Positions 34,380 to 43,490 of a DNA stretch of 64,000 nucleotides are shown piece by piece; the first letter of the stretch is position 1; each line of letters starts with the position of its first letter. The notes below the pieces were generated by a model. That model searched no databases. It worked only from the letters and a program-made list of their open reading frames with translations, and was not told where the DNA came from. The translations under genes were made by a program, and so were the position numbers. Source of the stretch: Arthrobacter gandavensis (GTDB taxonomy: Bacteria; Actinomycetota; Actinomycetes; Actinomycetales; Micrococcaceae); NCBI RefSeq assembly GCF_009192735.1, contig NZ_VTFU01000001.1, forward strand, positions 620,001-684,000. The letters are read 5' to 3'.

Positions 34380-37009
34380 CGGGCACCGGACCCGCTGGGC
34401 GGAACGGCAGCGCCCTGTGCAGTGGCTGGAACAACCTGTGTAGTGCCTGGAACAACCTGTGCAGTGCCTGGAACAACCGGGGCCGGAGGGTTCGCCGCAG
34501 GCAGCGACAGCACCATGGTCAGCCCGCCCCCGGGAGTGTCCTCGGTTTCCAGTGTTCCCATCATTCCTTCCATGAAGCCTTTCGCCAGGGCCAGACCCAG
34601 GCCAAGACCGGTCAGGTTGTCGGTGTCCCCCAGTCGTTGGAACGGCACAAAAACATCCTCGAGCCGCTCCGGCGGGATTCCCGGCCCACAGTCTATGACG
34701 CGAACTTCCACGCGCCCGGCAAAGGCGCTCGCCGCGAGCACCACTTTGCTTCCGGCTGGGCTGAACCGGACGGCATTCGCCAGAAGGTTAACCAGCACGC
34801 GCTGGAGCAGCACCGGGTCGGCAAGCACCGGCGGCAGATCAGCGGGAATCTCCAGCTCCACTTCCGCCGGACCCAGGTTCAGCTCCTCCAATGCCGGCAG
34901 CACCGCTTCGGCGGTGTCCAGCGGTGCGAGGCTGACGCCGAGTACTCCGGCCTGCAGCCTGCTGACATCCAGCAGGCTGGTGACCAGGTCGGAAAGGGTT
35001 GCCAGGGACTCCTCGGCCGTGGCAAGCAGCTCCTCACGGTCCCGTTCGCTCCACTGCACATCCGGTGCCCGCAGTCCGGTAACTGCTGCGGTTGCCGCGG
35101 TCAGGGGACGCCGGAGGTCATGGCCGACGGCGGCGAGCAGAGCGGTGCGGACCTTGTCCGCCGCGGCCAGGGTCCCCAGTCCCTCGGCCGTCTGGGCCAG
35201 ATCGCCGAAGTCCAGCGCGGCTTCCAGCTGGGCGGTGATGACGGCCAGCAGCCTGCGGTCCGAGGCTTCCAGATCCCGGCCGCACAGTTCCAGCACGGCC
35301 CGTTCCCCCACCGGAAGCAAGGTGGGAGCGCCGGAACCGGCGGCGTCGGTGGGACTGCCGACGTCGTTGGCCGCAGAGGAAGTACGGGGTCCGTTTCCCG
35401 CGGCCGCGAGCTCGACGCCGTCGGCCAGCAACCGGACCGACCGAAGGCTGAAAGCCTCCCGGGTGCGGTTGACCAGTGCGCCCAGGGCGTCTTCACCGCG
35501 CAGCACGCTTCCGGCCACGGAGGCCAGCAGCTCGGATTCTGCGGCGGCACGCCGCGCAGTGCGTGACCGCCGGGCAGCGCGGTCCACCACAAAACTGACG
35601 AGGACCGCATTAACGACGTAGAGGACCAGGGCCAGCACATGTTCCGGGGTTGCCACCGTGACCGTGTACAGGGGCTGGATGAAGAAATAATCCAAGGTGA
35701 TGCCCGACAGCAGTGCCGCAAACAGGGCCGGCCAGATGCCTCCGGCCAAAGCCACCACAATGACCAGCAGCTGGTAACTCAGGACATCGCCGGTGATCGA
35801 AGAGGGAGTGCTCAAGGCCACCAGCAACCATGTGAGCAGCGGACCGCCGGCCAGCGCCAGCGCCATGCCCCACAGCCGCCGTCGCACTGTCAGTGCTCCG
35901 CCGAGCCGGGGCAGCACGGGCCGTCCCCCGGCCGCGGGGTGATTGACGATGTGCACGTCGATGTCTCCGGATTCGCGCACCACGGTGGCGCCGATGCCCG
36001 GGCCGGTCAGCAGCGCCCAGATCCGCGGCCGCCGGCTGACACCGATGACCAGCTGGGTGGCATTCACGCCGCGGGCAAATTCCACCAGGGCGTGCGGCAC
36101 CTCGCCGCCCACCACCTGATGGAATGTTCCGCCAAGCTTTTCCACCAGCGCCCGCTGGGCTGCGAGTTCACCCGGATGGGTTTCCCGCAGCCCGTCGGGA
36201 CTGGTCACATGCACGGCCAACAGCTCGCCGCCGGCGGAACGGGCGGCAATCCGGGCTCCGCGGCGCAGCAGGGTCTGCCCCTCCGGTCCCCCGGTCAACG
36301 CCACGACCACCCGCTCCCGCGCCTCCCACTTGTTTCGGATACCGTTCTCCGCCCGGTAACGCTTCAGGGCGCTGTCCACCTCATCGGCGAGCCACAGCAG
36401 CGCCAGCTCACGCAGCGCAGTGAGGTTGCCGAGGCGGAAGTAATTGGACAGCGCCGCATCCACACGGCCGGAGGGATAGATGATGCCGGAGGACAGCCTG
36501 CCGCGCAGCAGCTGCGGAGCAATGTCCACCAGCTCCACTTGGTCCGCGGAGCGCAGCACGGAGTCCGGCACCGTTTCGCGCTGCACGGTGCCGGTAATTT
36601 GCTCAATCACGTCATTCAGCGACTCGATGTGCTGGATGTTTACGGTGGACAGGACGTTGATCCCGGCATCGAGCAGGGCCTGGACGTCCTGCCAGCGTTT
36701 GGCGTATTCCATGCCCGGAGCGTTGCTATGGGCCAGCTCGTCCACCAGGGCATAGTCCGGGTGCCGGGCCAGCACTGCTGCCAGGTCAAGTTCCTGCAGC
36801 AGCAGGCCGCGGTGGTTCACGGTGGCGGCAGGAAGCGTTTCGAGTCCCTCAGCCATGGCGGCTGTGGCGGCACGCCCGTGGGTTTCCACCACCGCCACCG
36901 CCACGTCCCTGCCCTCGCCGGCCAGCCGCCTGCCCTCTTCGAGCATGGTGTACGTTTTGCCGACTCCGGGCGCGGCGCCCAGGAATACCCGGAGTTGTCC
37001 TCGTGTCAT
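34376..37009 (-). CDS. kdpD: KdpD sensor histidine kinase
   Basis: 877 residues. N-terminal KdpD domain with Walker A GAAPGVGKT (residues 11-19) and STVNIQHIESLNDVI, a USP-like domain (VVVALTGGPEGQTLLRRGARI), four membrane segments around residues 385-485, a GAF-like region, a HisKA box AAVGHDLRRPLTAATA (about residue 630), and an ATPase domain (LLQRVLVNLLANAVRFSPAG; CGPGIPPERL; GLGLGLALAKGFMEGM). The tail carries VVPGTAQ-type heptapeptide repeats not known to me from other KdpD proteins. It lies 3 nt after kdpC. Confidence 0.95.
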   Translation of the reverse strand: MTRGQLRVFLGAAPGVGKTYTMLEEGRRLAGEGRDVAVAVVETHGRAATAAMAEGLETLPAATVNHRGLLLQELDLAAVLARHPDYALVDELAHSNAPGMEYAKRWQDVQALLDAGINVLSTVNIQHIESLNDVIEQITGTVQRETVPDSVLRSADQVELVDIAPQLLRGRLSSGIIYPSGRVDAALSNYFRLGNLTALRELALLWLADEVDSALKRYRAENGIRNKWEARERVVVALTGGPEGQTLLRRGARIAARSAGGELLAVHVTSPDGLRETHPGELAAQRALVEKLGGTFHQVVGGEVPHALVEFARGVNATQLVIGVSRRPRIWALLTGPGIGATVVRESGDIDVHIVNHPAAGGRPVLPRLGGALTVRRRLWGMALALAGGPLLTWLLVALSTPSSITGDVLSYQLLVIVVALAGGIWPALFAALLSGITLDYFFIQPLYTVTVATPEHVLALVLYVVNAVLVSFVVDRAARRSRTARRAAAESELLASVAGSVLRGEDALGALVNRTREAFSLRSVRLLADGVELAAAGNGPRTSSAANDVGSPTDAAGSGAPTLLPVGERAVLELCGRDLEASDRRLLAVITAQLEAALDFGDLAQTAEGLGTLAAADKVRTALLAAVGHDLRRPLTAATAAVTGLRAPDVQWSERDREELLATAEESLATLSDLVTSLLDVSRLQAGVLGVSLAPLDTAEAVLPALEELNLGPAEVELEIPADLPPVLADPVLLQRVLVNLLANAVRFSPAGSKVVLAASAFAGRVEVRVIDCGPGIPPERLEDVFVPFQRLGDTDNLTGLGLGLALAKGFMEGMMGTLETEDTPGGGLTMVLSLPAANPPAPVVPGTAQVVPGTTQVVPATAQGAAVPPSGSGAR
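34426..34482 (-). repeat. 21-bp tandem repeat in the kdpD 3' end
   Basis: Two full copies (34426-34446, 34447-34467) differ at one base, followed by a partial third. On the minus strand they encode the C-terminal VVPGTAQ / VVPGTTQ / VVPATAQ repeats of KdpD. The 21-bp period keeps the frame. Confidence 0.85.
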
Positions 37010-37012
37010 CTC

Positions 37013-37621
37013 CTAAGTGTCCAGCTCCGACAGCGCGATGTTCAGTTTCAACACGTTGACGCGGGACTCGCCGAGCACTCCGGCGGTCCTATCCTCCACA
37101 GCGGCCTCCACGAGTGCCCGCACGTCCCCGGCATCCAGGCCTCGTTCCGCGGCCACCCGGTCCGCCTGCAGCAGTGCGTATTCGGGGCTGATGTGGGGAT
37201 CCAGGCCCGACGACGACGCCGTCAGGGCGTCCGCCGGCACCTCGTCCGGGTCCACGCCCTCCAGTTCGGCAACGGCGGTCCGGCGTTCCTCGATCAAGGC
37301 GGCGAGTTCCGGGTTGGTGGGCCCCAGGTTCGAGCCGCTGGAGGCCCCGCCGTCGTATCCATCCCCCGCTGCAGAGGGCCGGGACTGGAACCACTGCGGC
37401 ATGGCGGCTGCGTTTTCGTCGGTAAAGGACTGGCCGATCAGCTCAGAACCCACTGTCGTCCCGTCCACGGCAACCGGAGAACCGTTGGCCTGGTCACGGA
37501 CTACGGTCTGGCCGATGCCGGTGACCACCAGCGGATAGACCAGGCCCAGGGCCAGCGTGAGGACGGCGACGGCCCGAAGGGCCACTCCCAGCTGCCGGGC
37601 GGACGTGCGTGCGGTGCTCAT
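37013..37621 (-). CDS. kdpC: KdpC subunit of the K+-transporting ATPase
   Basis: 202 residues, the usual KdpC length. One N-terminal membrane helix (LRAVAVLTLALGLVYPLVVTG), then the periplasmic domain with ELIGQSFTDENAAAMPQWFQSRPSA, SSGSNLGPTNP and SSGLDPHISPEYA. The frame remains open upstream for 82 codons across a 15-bp repeat, but ATG 37621 with GGGAGC upstream fits the family start. KdpC stabilises the KdpA-KdpB complex. Confidence 0.95.
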   Translation of the reverse strand: MSTARTSARQLGVALRAVAVLTLALGLVYPLVVTGIGQTVVRDQANGSPVAVDGTTVGSELIGQSFTDENAAAMPQWFQSRPSAAGDGYDGGASSGSNLGPTNPELAALIEERRTAVAELEGVDPDEVPADALTASSSGLDPHISPEYALLQADRVAAERGLDAGDVRALVEAAVEDRTAGVLGESRVNVLKLNIALSELDT

Positions 37622-37690
37622 GATGCTCCCTGAAGGTGATGTGTGGTCAGTTCTCGGTCCGGATGTTCTGCGTGCGCCTGTTCTCCGTCT

Positions 37691-37750
37691 GCCTGTTCGG
37701 CAGGTGCCTGTTCGGCAGGTGCCTGTTCGGCAGGTGCCTGTTCGGCAGGT
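37691..37750 (-). repeat. 15-bp tandem repeat, four perfect copies, between kdpB and kdpC
   Basis: GCCTGTTCGGCAGGT is repeated four times without change (37691-37705, -37720, -37735, -37750) in the unusually long 169-bp gap between kdpB and kdpC. Each unit holds CCTG/CAGG, able to form a small stem-loop in RNA. The minus strand is open through the repeat in the kdpC frame. Confidence 0.95.
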
Positions 37751-37790
37751 GCCGGTGCTGCGGCGGTCTGTGCTGCGTGAACCGGCCACA

Positions 37791-40001
37791 TCAGAACCCC
37801 GGAAGCAGGGACACGGCGAGGTCGATGAGCTTGATCCCGATGAAGGGCGCCACCACCCCGCCCACACCGAAGACCAGCAGGTTGCGGGTCAGGATTCCTG
37901 AGGCGTTGGCGGCGCGGTACTTTACGCCGCGCAGCGCCAGTGGAATCAGGGCGATGATCACCACGGCATTGAAGATCACGGCGGACAGGATCGCCGACGC
38001 CGGCGAGTGCAGGTTCATGACGTTCAGGACAGCCAGTCCCGGGAACACGCCCATGAACATGGCGGGAATGATCGCGAAGTACTTGGCCACATCATTGGCG
38101 ATCGAGAACGTGGTCAGTGCCCCGCGGGTGATCAGCAGCTGCTTGCCGATCCGGACAATGTCGATCAGCTTGGTGGGGTCCGAGTCCAGGTCCACCATGT
38201 TGCCGGCTTCCTTGGCGGCCGACGTTCCGGTGTTCATGGCCACGCCCACGTCGGCCTGGGCCAGTGCCGGGGCGTCGTTGGTGCCGTCGCCCGTCATGGC
38301 CACCAGCTGCCCCTTGGCCTGTTCGCTGCGGATCAGCGCCATCTTGTCCTCCGGGGTGGCTTCGGCCAGGAAATCATCCACTCCGGCTTCCGCTGCAATC
38401 GCCTTGGCGGTGCGCGGATTGTCTCCTGTGATCATGACGGTGCGGATACCCATGGTGCGCAGCTGGGCAAAGCGTTCCCGCAAACCGTCCTTGACCACGT
38501 CCTTCAGGTGCACGACGCCGAGAATCCGGGCGCTGCCGCCTGTTCCGCCGTCGTCGGCGTTCCGCACCGCGACCACCAGCGGCGTGCCGCCGCCGGCCGA
38601 GATCTTGTCCACCTGGTACGACAGGTCGGCAAGTACCTCAACGTCGATGCCGCCGGATTCGGCCACCCAGTCCATCACGGCCGAGCCGGCTCCCTTGCGG
38701 ATCTGGGTCCCGTCAGGACTGTCCAGACCGCTCATCCGGGTCTGGGCGGTGAAGGGGACGCTGACGGCGTCGGCGTCCTTCACATGGGTTGCACCCATGC
38801 CGGCGGCCAGGTCTACGATCGACTTGCCCTCCGGCGTCGGGTCCTCCGCTGAGGACAGGACGGCGGCACGGATCAGTTCGCCGCGGTCCGCACCGGCGAC
38901 CGGGATGAAGGCCGCAGCTTGCCGGTTGCCGTAGGTAATGGTGCCCGTCTTATCCAGAAGCAGCGTGGTTACGTCGCCGGCCGCCTCGACGGCGCGGCCG
39001 GACATGGCCAGCACGTTGTGCTGGACCAGCCGGTCCATGCCGGCAATGCCGATGGCGGAGAGCAGGGCTCCAATGGTGGTCGGGATCAGGCACACCAGCA
39101 GGGCCACCAGCACCGGGATGCTGACCGCGGCACCGGCGTACCCGGCGAGCGGGTTCAGCGTCACCACCACGACCAGGAAGATCAGGGACAGGGTGGCGAG
39201 CAGGATGTCCAGGGCGATCTCGTTCGGCGTTTTCTGCCGGGCTGCCCCTTCCACGAGCCGGATCATCCGGTCCACAAAGGTCTCCCCCGGCTTGCTGGTA
39301 ATCCGAACGACGATCCGGTCCGACAGCACCCGTGTGCCCCCGGTGACTGCCGACCGGTCGCCGCCGGATTCACGAACCACCGGGGCGGATTCGCCGGTGA
39401 TCGCAGACTCGTCCACCGAGGCAATTCCGTCAATGATGTCGCCGTCGCCGGGGATGATTCCGCCCGCGGTGACCACTACGACGTCGTCGAGCACCAGATC
39501 GGCCGAGGCAACCTCCTCCACAGGCGTGCGGGACGCGGATGGATCTCCGGCAGGATCGTAGCCGGACACCCGCTGTGCAGGAGTAGTGGTGCGGGTGGCG
39601 CGCAGCGATGCCGCCTGGGCCTTGCCGCGGCCCTCGGCCACTGATTCGGCAAGGTTGGCGAAGATGACGGTCAACCACAGCCAGATGGCTATGAGCCAGG
39701 TAAAGCTGCCGGGGACGGCGCTGCCGCCGGATGTTCCGGAGCTGCCCGAGATGGATTCCGCCACTGCAATGACGGTAATCAGTGCGGCGCCCACCTCCAC
39801 GATGAACATGACCGGCGTGTGCCACATGGTGCGCGGGTCGAGCTTGCGCAGAGCGCCGGGGAACGCAGCGGCAAGCTGGGCGGCGGAGAAACCACTGCCC
39901 TGGCCGCTTTTGCTTCCGGTGGCGGCAGCCGTGCTGTCCGCCTCGTTGCCGGGATCGGACCCGGGCTGATGGGTACTGCTGTTTTTTGTCAAGGTGGTCA
40001 T
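37791..40001 (-). CDS. kdpB: KdpB, P-type ATPase subunit for K+ uptake
   Basis: 736 residues. The phosphorylation site [12 protein letters not shown] is near residue 348. TGESAPV lies in the actuator domain, [20 protein letters not shown] and [18 protein letters not shown] in the P domain, and [17 protein letters not shown] near the end. The N-terminus has a Ser/Gly/Thr-rich extension of about 50 residues before the family start. ATG 40001 is 2 nt after the kdpA stop; a longer open frame upstream lies within kdpA and is not used. Confidence 0.96.
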   Translation of the reverse strand: MTTLTKNSSTHQPGSDPGNEADSTAAATGSKSGQGSGFSAAQLAAAFPGALRKLDPRTMWHTPVMFIVEVGAALITVIAVAESISGSSGTSGGSAVPGSFTWLIAIWLWLTVIFANLAESVAEGRGKAQAASLRATRTTTPAQRVSGYDPAGDPSASRTPVEEVASADLVLDDVVVVTAGGIIPGDGDIIDGIASVDESAITGESAPVVRESGGDRSAVTGGTRVLSDRIVVRITSKPGETFVDRMIRLVEGAARQKTPNEIALDILLATLSLIFLVVVVTLNPLAGYAGAAVSIPVLVALLVCLIPTTIGALLSAIGIAGMDRLVQHNVLAMSGRAVEAAGDVTTLLLDKTGTITYGNRQAAAFIPVAGADRGELIRAAVLSSAEDPTPEGKSIVDLAAGMGATHVKDADAVSVPFTAQTRMSGLDSPDGTQIRKGAGSAVMDWVAESGGIDVEVLADLSYQVDKISAGGGTPLVVAVRNADDGGTGGSARILGVVHLKDVVKDGLRERFAQLRTMGIRTVMITGDNPRTAKAIAAEAGVDDFLAEATPEDKMALIRSEQAKGQLVAMTGDGTNDAPALAQADVGVAMNTGTSAAKEAGNMVDLDSDPTKLIDIVRIGKQLLITRGALTTFSIANDVAKYFAIIPAMFMGVFPGLAVLNVMNLHSPASAILSAVIFNAVVIIALIPLALRGVKYRAANASGILTRNLLVFGVGGVVAPFIGIKLIDLAVSLLPGF

Positions 40002-40003
40002 GG

Positions 40004-41665
40004 TCAAAGCAACCCTTCCGCCAGGGGACCCAGCGCGAGAACGGGAAAGAAGGTCAGGGCAGTCACGATGACCGTGACTCCGCACAGCATCACCACTGCC
40101 TGGGGCCGGTGGGTGGGCAGGGTTCCGGCGGATACCGGAACCCGGTCCTGGGCGGCGAGGGAACCGGCGAGGGCCAGGACAAAGAGCATCGGCAGGAACC
40201 GGCCCAGCAGCATGGCCAGTCCCAGGGCCGTGTTCAGCCACGGGGTGTTGGCGGTGAGCCCGGCAAAGGCCGAACCGTTGTTGTTGGCCGCGGAGGTGAA
40301 GGCGTACAGCACTTCGCTGAAGCCGTGCAGTCCGGGATTGAGGATTGAGGTGTCCTGCACATCCGCGCGGATGCCGGGGACCGCAAAACTCAGCGCCGTG
40401 CCGGCGAGGACAACGGTGGGCATGGTCAGCAGGTACAGGCTGGCGAGCTTGATCTCCCGCGGTCCTATTTTTTTGCCCAGGTATTCCGGTGTCCGGCCGA
40501 CCAGCAGCCCGGCGATGAAGGACGTGACCAGTGCCAGGATCAGCATTCCGTAGAGGCCGGAACCAACCCCGCCCGGCGCCACTTCGCCAAGCATCATGTT
40601 CAGCATGGCCATCATGCCGCCCAGCGGACTGAAGCTGTCATGCATGGAGTTCACGGCACCGGTGGACGTGGCGGTGCTGGTGGTTGCAAACAGAGTCGAC
40701 GCTGCAATGCCGAACCGCTGCTCCTTGCCCTCCATCGAGCCCGCTTCCCCCGTCGCCGCGGAGAATTCCAGAGCCGTCATGGCAGCGGCGGATACGGTGA
40801 AGATTCCGGCCATGGCCGCCAGGATCGCGTACCCCTGCTTCCGGTCGCCCATCATGGTCCCGAAGGTCCGGGGCAGGCTGAACGGGATGGCGAGCATCAG
40901 CACCATTTGGACCAGGTTGGTCCAGGCCGAGGGATTCTCGAACGGATGGGAAGAGTTGGCGTTGAAGAAACCGCCGCCGTTGGTGCCCAGCAGTTTGATG
41001 GCCTCCTGCGACGCCACCGGCCCACCCGGAATGCTCTGCGTTCCGCCGCTGAGGGTGGATACCTCGGTGAACCCGCTGAAGTTTTGGATGACGCCGCCAA
41101 TCAGCAGGACGAGAGCGCCCAGGAAGGCTCCCGGGAGGAGCAGCCGCAGCACCGAGCGGGTCATATCGGTCCAGAAATTGCCGATGGTGTCTTCTTTGCG
41201 GGAGGCAAAGGCCCGGACCAGGGCCACGGCCACGGCGAGGCCGACGGCAGCGGAAAGGAAGTTCTGCACTGCGAGGCCGGTCAGCTGGACCGCGTAGCCC
41301 ATGGTCACTTCCGGCGAATACGACTGCCAGTTGGTGTTGGCCACAAAGGACGCCGCAGTGTTGAACGCCAGTCCCTCGGGCACCGGGGGCAACCCCAGGG
41401 ACCCGGGCAGCAGATGCTGGGTCCGCTGCAGCGCATACAGAAACAGCATTCCGACGGCGGAAAAGGCCAGGACGCTGCGCAGGTAGGACTGCCATGACTG
41501 CCGGGAAGCCGCGTCGACGCCAATGAGGCGGTAGAACCCGCGTTCCACGGCGAGATTCTTGGAGGAGGTATAGAACCGGGCCATGTAATCACCCAGCGGA
41601 CGGTGCAGCGCCGCGAGCAGCAGGGCAACAAGCAGGAAGGAAGCCACAGCGGGCCAGACGCCCAT
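40004..41665 (-). CDS. kdpA: KdpA, K+-translocating subunit
   Basis: 553 residues with about ten membrane helices and four selectivity-filter-like repeats, for example [50 protein letters not shown] and [13 protein letters not shown]. Binds and conducts K+ in the KdpFABC complex. The ATG overlaps the kdpF stop (TGATG). Confidence 0.97.
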   Translation of the reverse strand: MGVWPAVASFLLVALLLAALHRPLGDYMARFYTSSKNLAVERGFYRLIGVDAASRQSWQSYLRSVLAFSAVGMLFLYALQRTQHLLPGSLGLPPVPEGLAFNTAASFVANTNWQSYSPEVTMGYAVQLTGLAVQNFLSAAVGLAVAVALVRAFASRKEDTIGNFWTDMTRSVLRLLLPGAFLGALVLLIGGVIQNFSGFTEVSTLSGGTQSIPGGPVASQEAIKLLGTNGGGFFNANSSHPFENPSAWTNLVQMVLMLAIPFSLPRTFGTMMGDRKQGYAILAAMAGIFTVSAAAMTALEFSAATGEAGSMEGKEQRFGIAASTLFATTSTATSTGAVNSMHDSFSPLGGMMAMLNMMLGEVAPGGVGSGLYGMLILALVTSFIAGLLVGRTPEYLGKKIGPREIKLASLYLLTMPTVVLAGTALSFAVPGIRADVQDTSILNPGLHGFSEVLYAFTSAANNNGSAFAGLTANTPWLNTALGLAMLLGRFLPMLFVLALAGSLAAQDRVPVSAGTLPTHRPQAVVMLCGVTVIVTALTFFPVLALGPLAEGLL

Positions 41666-41754
41666 CAGAACCGCTCCGGCCGGATCAGGGCCGCCAGCAG
41701 ATAAACAGCAGCTGCGCCGGCCAGGACCAAAGACAGGAAGTCGAAGAAAATCAC
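41665..41754 (-). CDS. kdpF: KdpF small subunit
   Basis: 29 residues, below usual gene-calling limits. Starts with GTG and reads as a single membrane helix ([21 protein letters not shown]) ending in IRPERF, the typical KdpF C-terminus. KdpF stabilises the Kdp complex in the membrane. Its stop overlaps the kdpA ATG, and its GTG overlaps the stop of a 37-residue ORF upstream. Confidence 0.9.
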   Translation of the reverse strand: MIFFDFLSLVLAGAAAVYLLAALIRPERF

Positions 41755-41864
41755 AGTTTCTCCACCGCCCTGATGCTCAGGAACAGGACTGCGAAAAACG
41801 CCGCGGTGCCCAGCACTATACAAACGTCAAGCAAAGGAAAGACCCCCAGGAATCGGATCGTCAT
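41751..41864 (-). CDS. 37-aa single-helix membrane protein upstream of kdpF
   Basis: 37-codon frame with ATG at 41864 whose TGA overlaps the kdpF GTG (GTGA). The product is one hydrophobic helix ([19 protein letters not shown]) ending in SIRAVEKL. Its position, first in the operon and translationally coupled to kdpF, argues that it is a real member of the kdp operon. I recall similar unnamed short frames ahead of kdpF in other actinobacteria, but could not check. The Shine-Dalgarno is weak. Confidence 0.7.
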   Translation of the reverse strand: MTIRFLGVFPLLDVCIVLGTAAFFAVLFLSIRAVEKL

Positions 41865-41932
41865 GCCGTCACAACAGCCGGCACGGGCGCTTAGGCGCCT
41901 TGACGATTAGATCCCCGGTCACACGGGTATTT

Positions 41933-41954
41933 GGGTTTCCTTACGGTTTCCTCA
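41933..41954 (-). promoter_or_regulatory. candidate KdpE binding site (11-bp direct repeat)
   Basis: On the minus strand TGAGGAAACCG is followed directly by TAAGGAAACCC, matching at 9 of 11 positions. Direct repeats with 11-bp period are the usual site for OmpR-family regulators. It lies about 70-90 bp upstream of the first kdp ORF, in a 118-bp promoter region. Confidence 0.5.
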
Positions 41955-41982
41955 CGGCCGCGGGCCCGACCATAACGGAAAT

Positions 41983-42480
41983 TCAGCGTTGTGAGCGCAG
42001 TTTGATGCAGGGGCACTGCATCTTTCCGCCCCATGTGGGAGCGGGGCATTCCCGGCAAAAAGTCGTTTCCTCAAAGAGGAGGTCCAGGAATTCCGGAACC
42101 GTTCCCATTTCGAGCCGGTCTTCCTGCCGGGCCAGCATGGGCGGGACCGGGTGCACCTGGTCCGCATCCAGTTCCTGCGTCCCCAGCGCGTCCGCCAGCA
42201 GGCTCAGCATTTTCGCCTCGGCGCGCGGGCTCATGGTGCGAAGCTTGGAAATCCGGCAGTGTGGCAGCCGCTCCGGTTTGGTTTCGCTTTCAAGCCGCCG
42301 CATGGTTCGGCTGACGACGATGTCGGCGGCATACAGCGGGGGCCCGTCGGTCCACACCACCTCGATGGTGGAGGTGTCATAGGCGGTCACCGCCGTCACC
42401 CTGAACAGGACACCGCCGAAGCTGCGGTCCAGATCCGTGCGCAGGCGCTTTGCCGCTTCAACAGCTGCAACACTGCTCAT
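41983..42480 (-). CDS. hypothetical protein with C-terminal cysteine cluster
   Basis: 165 residues. The N-terminal half (AAKRLRTDLDRSFGGVLFRV, then EVVWTDGP) is reminiscent of the LPD29-type domain found in large polyvalent mobile-element proteins, but the likeness is by eye only. The C-terminus has CxxC (FCRECPAP) and CxC (MQCPCI), suggesting a metal site. ATG 42480 is used; the frame extends upstream with improbable composition. No operon partner: it lies alone between kdp and the 42.8-kb gene. Confidence 0.6.
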   Translation of the reverse strand: MSSVAAVEAAKRLRTDLDRSFGGVLFRVTAVTAYDTSTIEVVWTDGPPLYAADIVVSRTMRRLESETKPERLPHCRISKLRTMSPRAEAKMLSLLADALGTQELDADQVHPVPPMLARQEDRLEMGTVPEFLDLLFEETTFCRECPAPTWGGKMQCPCIKLRSQR

Positions 42481-42702
42481 GCAGCGCTCACCGGCCTGCT
42501 CACCGGACCATGAAACCTCCGTCTCCGGTGCAGCTTCCAGTGGTGAATGGCCCTGAAATGATTCTGCATTCTTTTCGCCAATCGTCGAACGATGCCAGCC
42601 CCTACGGCCGACCCGGCAGATTAGATGGAATCTTAGATCGGAGATGACGCGGCCTGCGCGAATATGACCGACGCCCGGGGCCCACCAGGAAAGGGAGCGT
42701 AA

Positions 42703-42825
42703 ATGATCCAGCCGGATTTGTGCGGGACAGTCGGTCCCATAATCCCTGAATCCGTGCGGCAGCCAGTGACAATTGCTCACGCGTCCAAGGGATACCTGGA
42801 CACAGGTAGACCGTGCCTAATGTGA
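42703..42825 (+). CDS. possible 40-aa small protein
   Basis: ATG with a strong Shine-Dalgarno (AAGGGAG, 5 nt spacing) followed by 40 codons, ending 7 nt before the convergent gene's stop. The product has no membrane helix and no recognised family. It lies in an otherwise empty 351-bp region (42481-42831), where I see nothing else assignable. Ranked low because it could be chance. Confidence 0.3.
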   Translation: MIQPDLCGTVGPIIPESVRQPVTIAHASKGYLDTGRPCLM

Positions 42826-42831
42826 CAACGC

Positions 42832-43281
42832 TCAGCAGCTCGGGGCCGGCCGCAGACGATTCAGCACACCGGTCTGCTGCAGGAGGGAAAAGCGGTCCGG
42901 CACGCCCCAGTGCTCGGTCACGCGGCCATCAACAACGACGGCGATGTCGATGACCGTCAATTCGACGTGCTTTCCGCTGGGAGGACCAAAAAACGGGCCG
43001 GTGTTTGTTCCGCGGCCCGTGAAACGAACCCAGGCGGTCTCCCCGCGTGTTGCCCAGTCATCCATGTCATAGCTGAGGTCAGGCATGGCCTCGTGGACCT
43101 GGCGGATCGCCTCCTTCACCTGCGCCAGGGCTTTTGGCCCCCGGCCTTCCAAGCCGAACTGGTGCTCCATCAGATCCGGTGCAAAGAGTTCGTCAACGAT
43201 CCCGGTGTTGCCGGTGGCAAAACCTTCGAAGAGGATTCGCTTCAGCACGCTGACGCTGTCCGGCAGGTCTTGTGGGTCCAT
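42832..43281 (-). CDS. SnoaL-like ester cyclase family protein
   Basis: 149 residues of the NTF2-like fold: VDELFAPDLMEHQFG, VHEAMPDLSYDMDDW, TGRGTNTGPFFGPPSGK and VTEHWGVPD are the usual strings of SnoaL-like cyclases found in general metabolism. Function of stand-alone members is unknown. ATG 43281 was chosen because the family begins there; the frame extends 11 codons upstream. Confidence 0.82.
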   Translation of the reverse strand: MDPQDLPDSVSVLKRILFEGFATGNTGIVDELFAPDLMEHQFGLEGRGPKALAQVKEAIRQVHEAMPDLSYDMDDWATRGETAWVRFTGRGTNTGPFFGPPSGKHVELTVIDIAVVVDGRVTEHWGVPDRFSLLQQTGVLNRLRPAPSC

Positions 43282-43393
43282 GGTTTGCCCCTGTTCCTGG
43301 TGGCCGGTCAGCACCGGCTGCGCTGCCTCGGCTACCTAAAGTGTGGCACCGGGCGGCGTCCTTGAACCCGCCGGTTCCTAAGTCCGGATAAAC

Positions 43394-43441
43394 CACAGGG
43401 AGGATCCGGCGTCGTCCTCACGACGTCGGATCCTCCCTGTG
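43394..43441 (-). terminator. long hairpin downstream of RNase J gene
   Basis: 22-bp inverted repeat (43394-43415 with 43420-43441, one G-U pair) with the loop CCTC. On the minus strand it lies about 50 nt after the RNase J stop and is followed by a short T-rich stretch. It should end the rnj transcript. Confidence 0.85.
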
Positions 43442-43490
43442 TGCAGCTAAGGGGCTATCCCCTCAGCAGCGGTTTTATGCTGCGGGTGCT

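Noticed and set aside
33732-37633. Long plus-strand open frames of 629 and 664 codons
   Set aside because: They lie antisense to kdpE/kdpD and kdpC, have no family similarity, and arise from high GC content; the minus-strand proteins carry complete domain motifs.
37691-37750. CRISPR-like array
   Set aside because: The four 15-bp units are directly adjacent with no spacers, and no cas genes are present.
42481-42780. N-terminal extension of the 165-aa hypothetical protein to 265 residues
   Set aside because: The added stretch has atypical composition, no ribosome-binding site, and overlaps the space used by the promoter.
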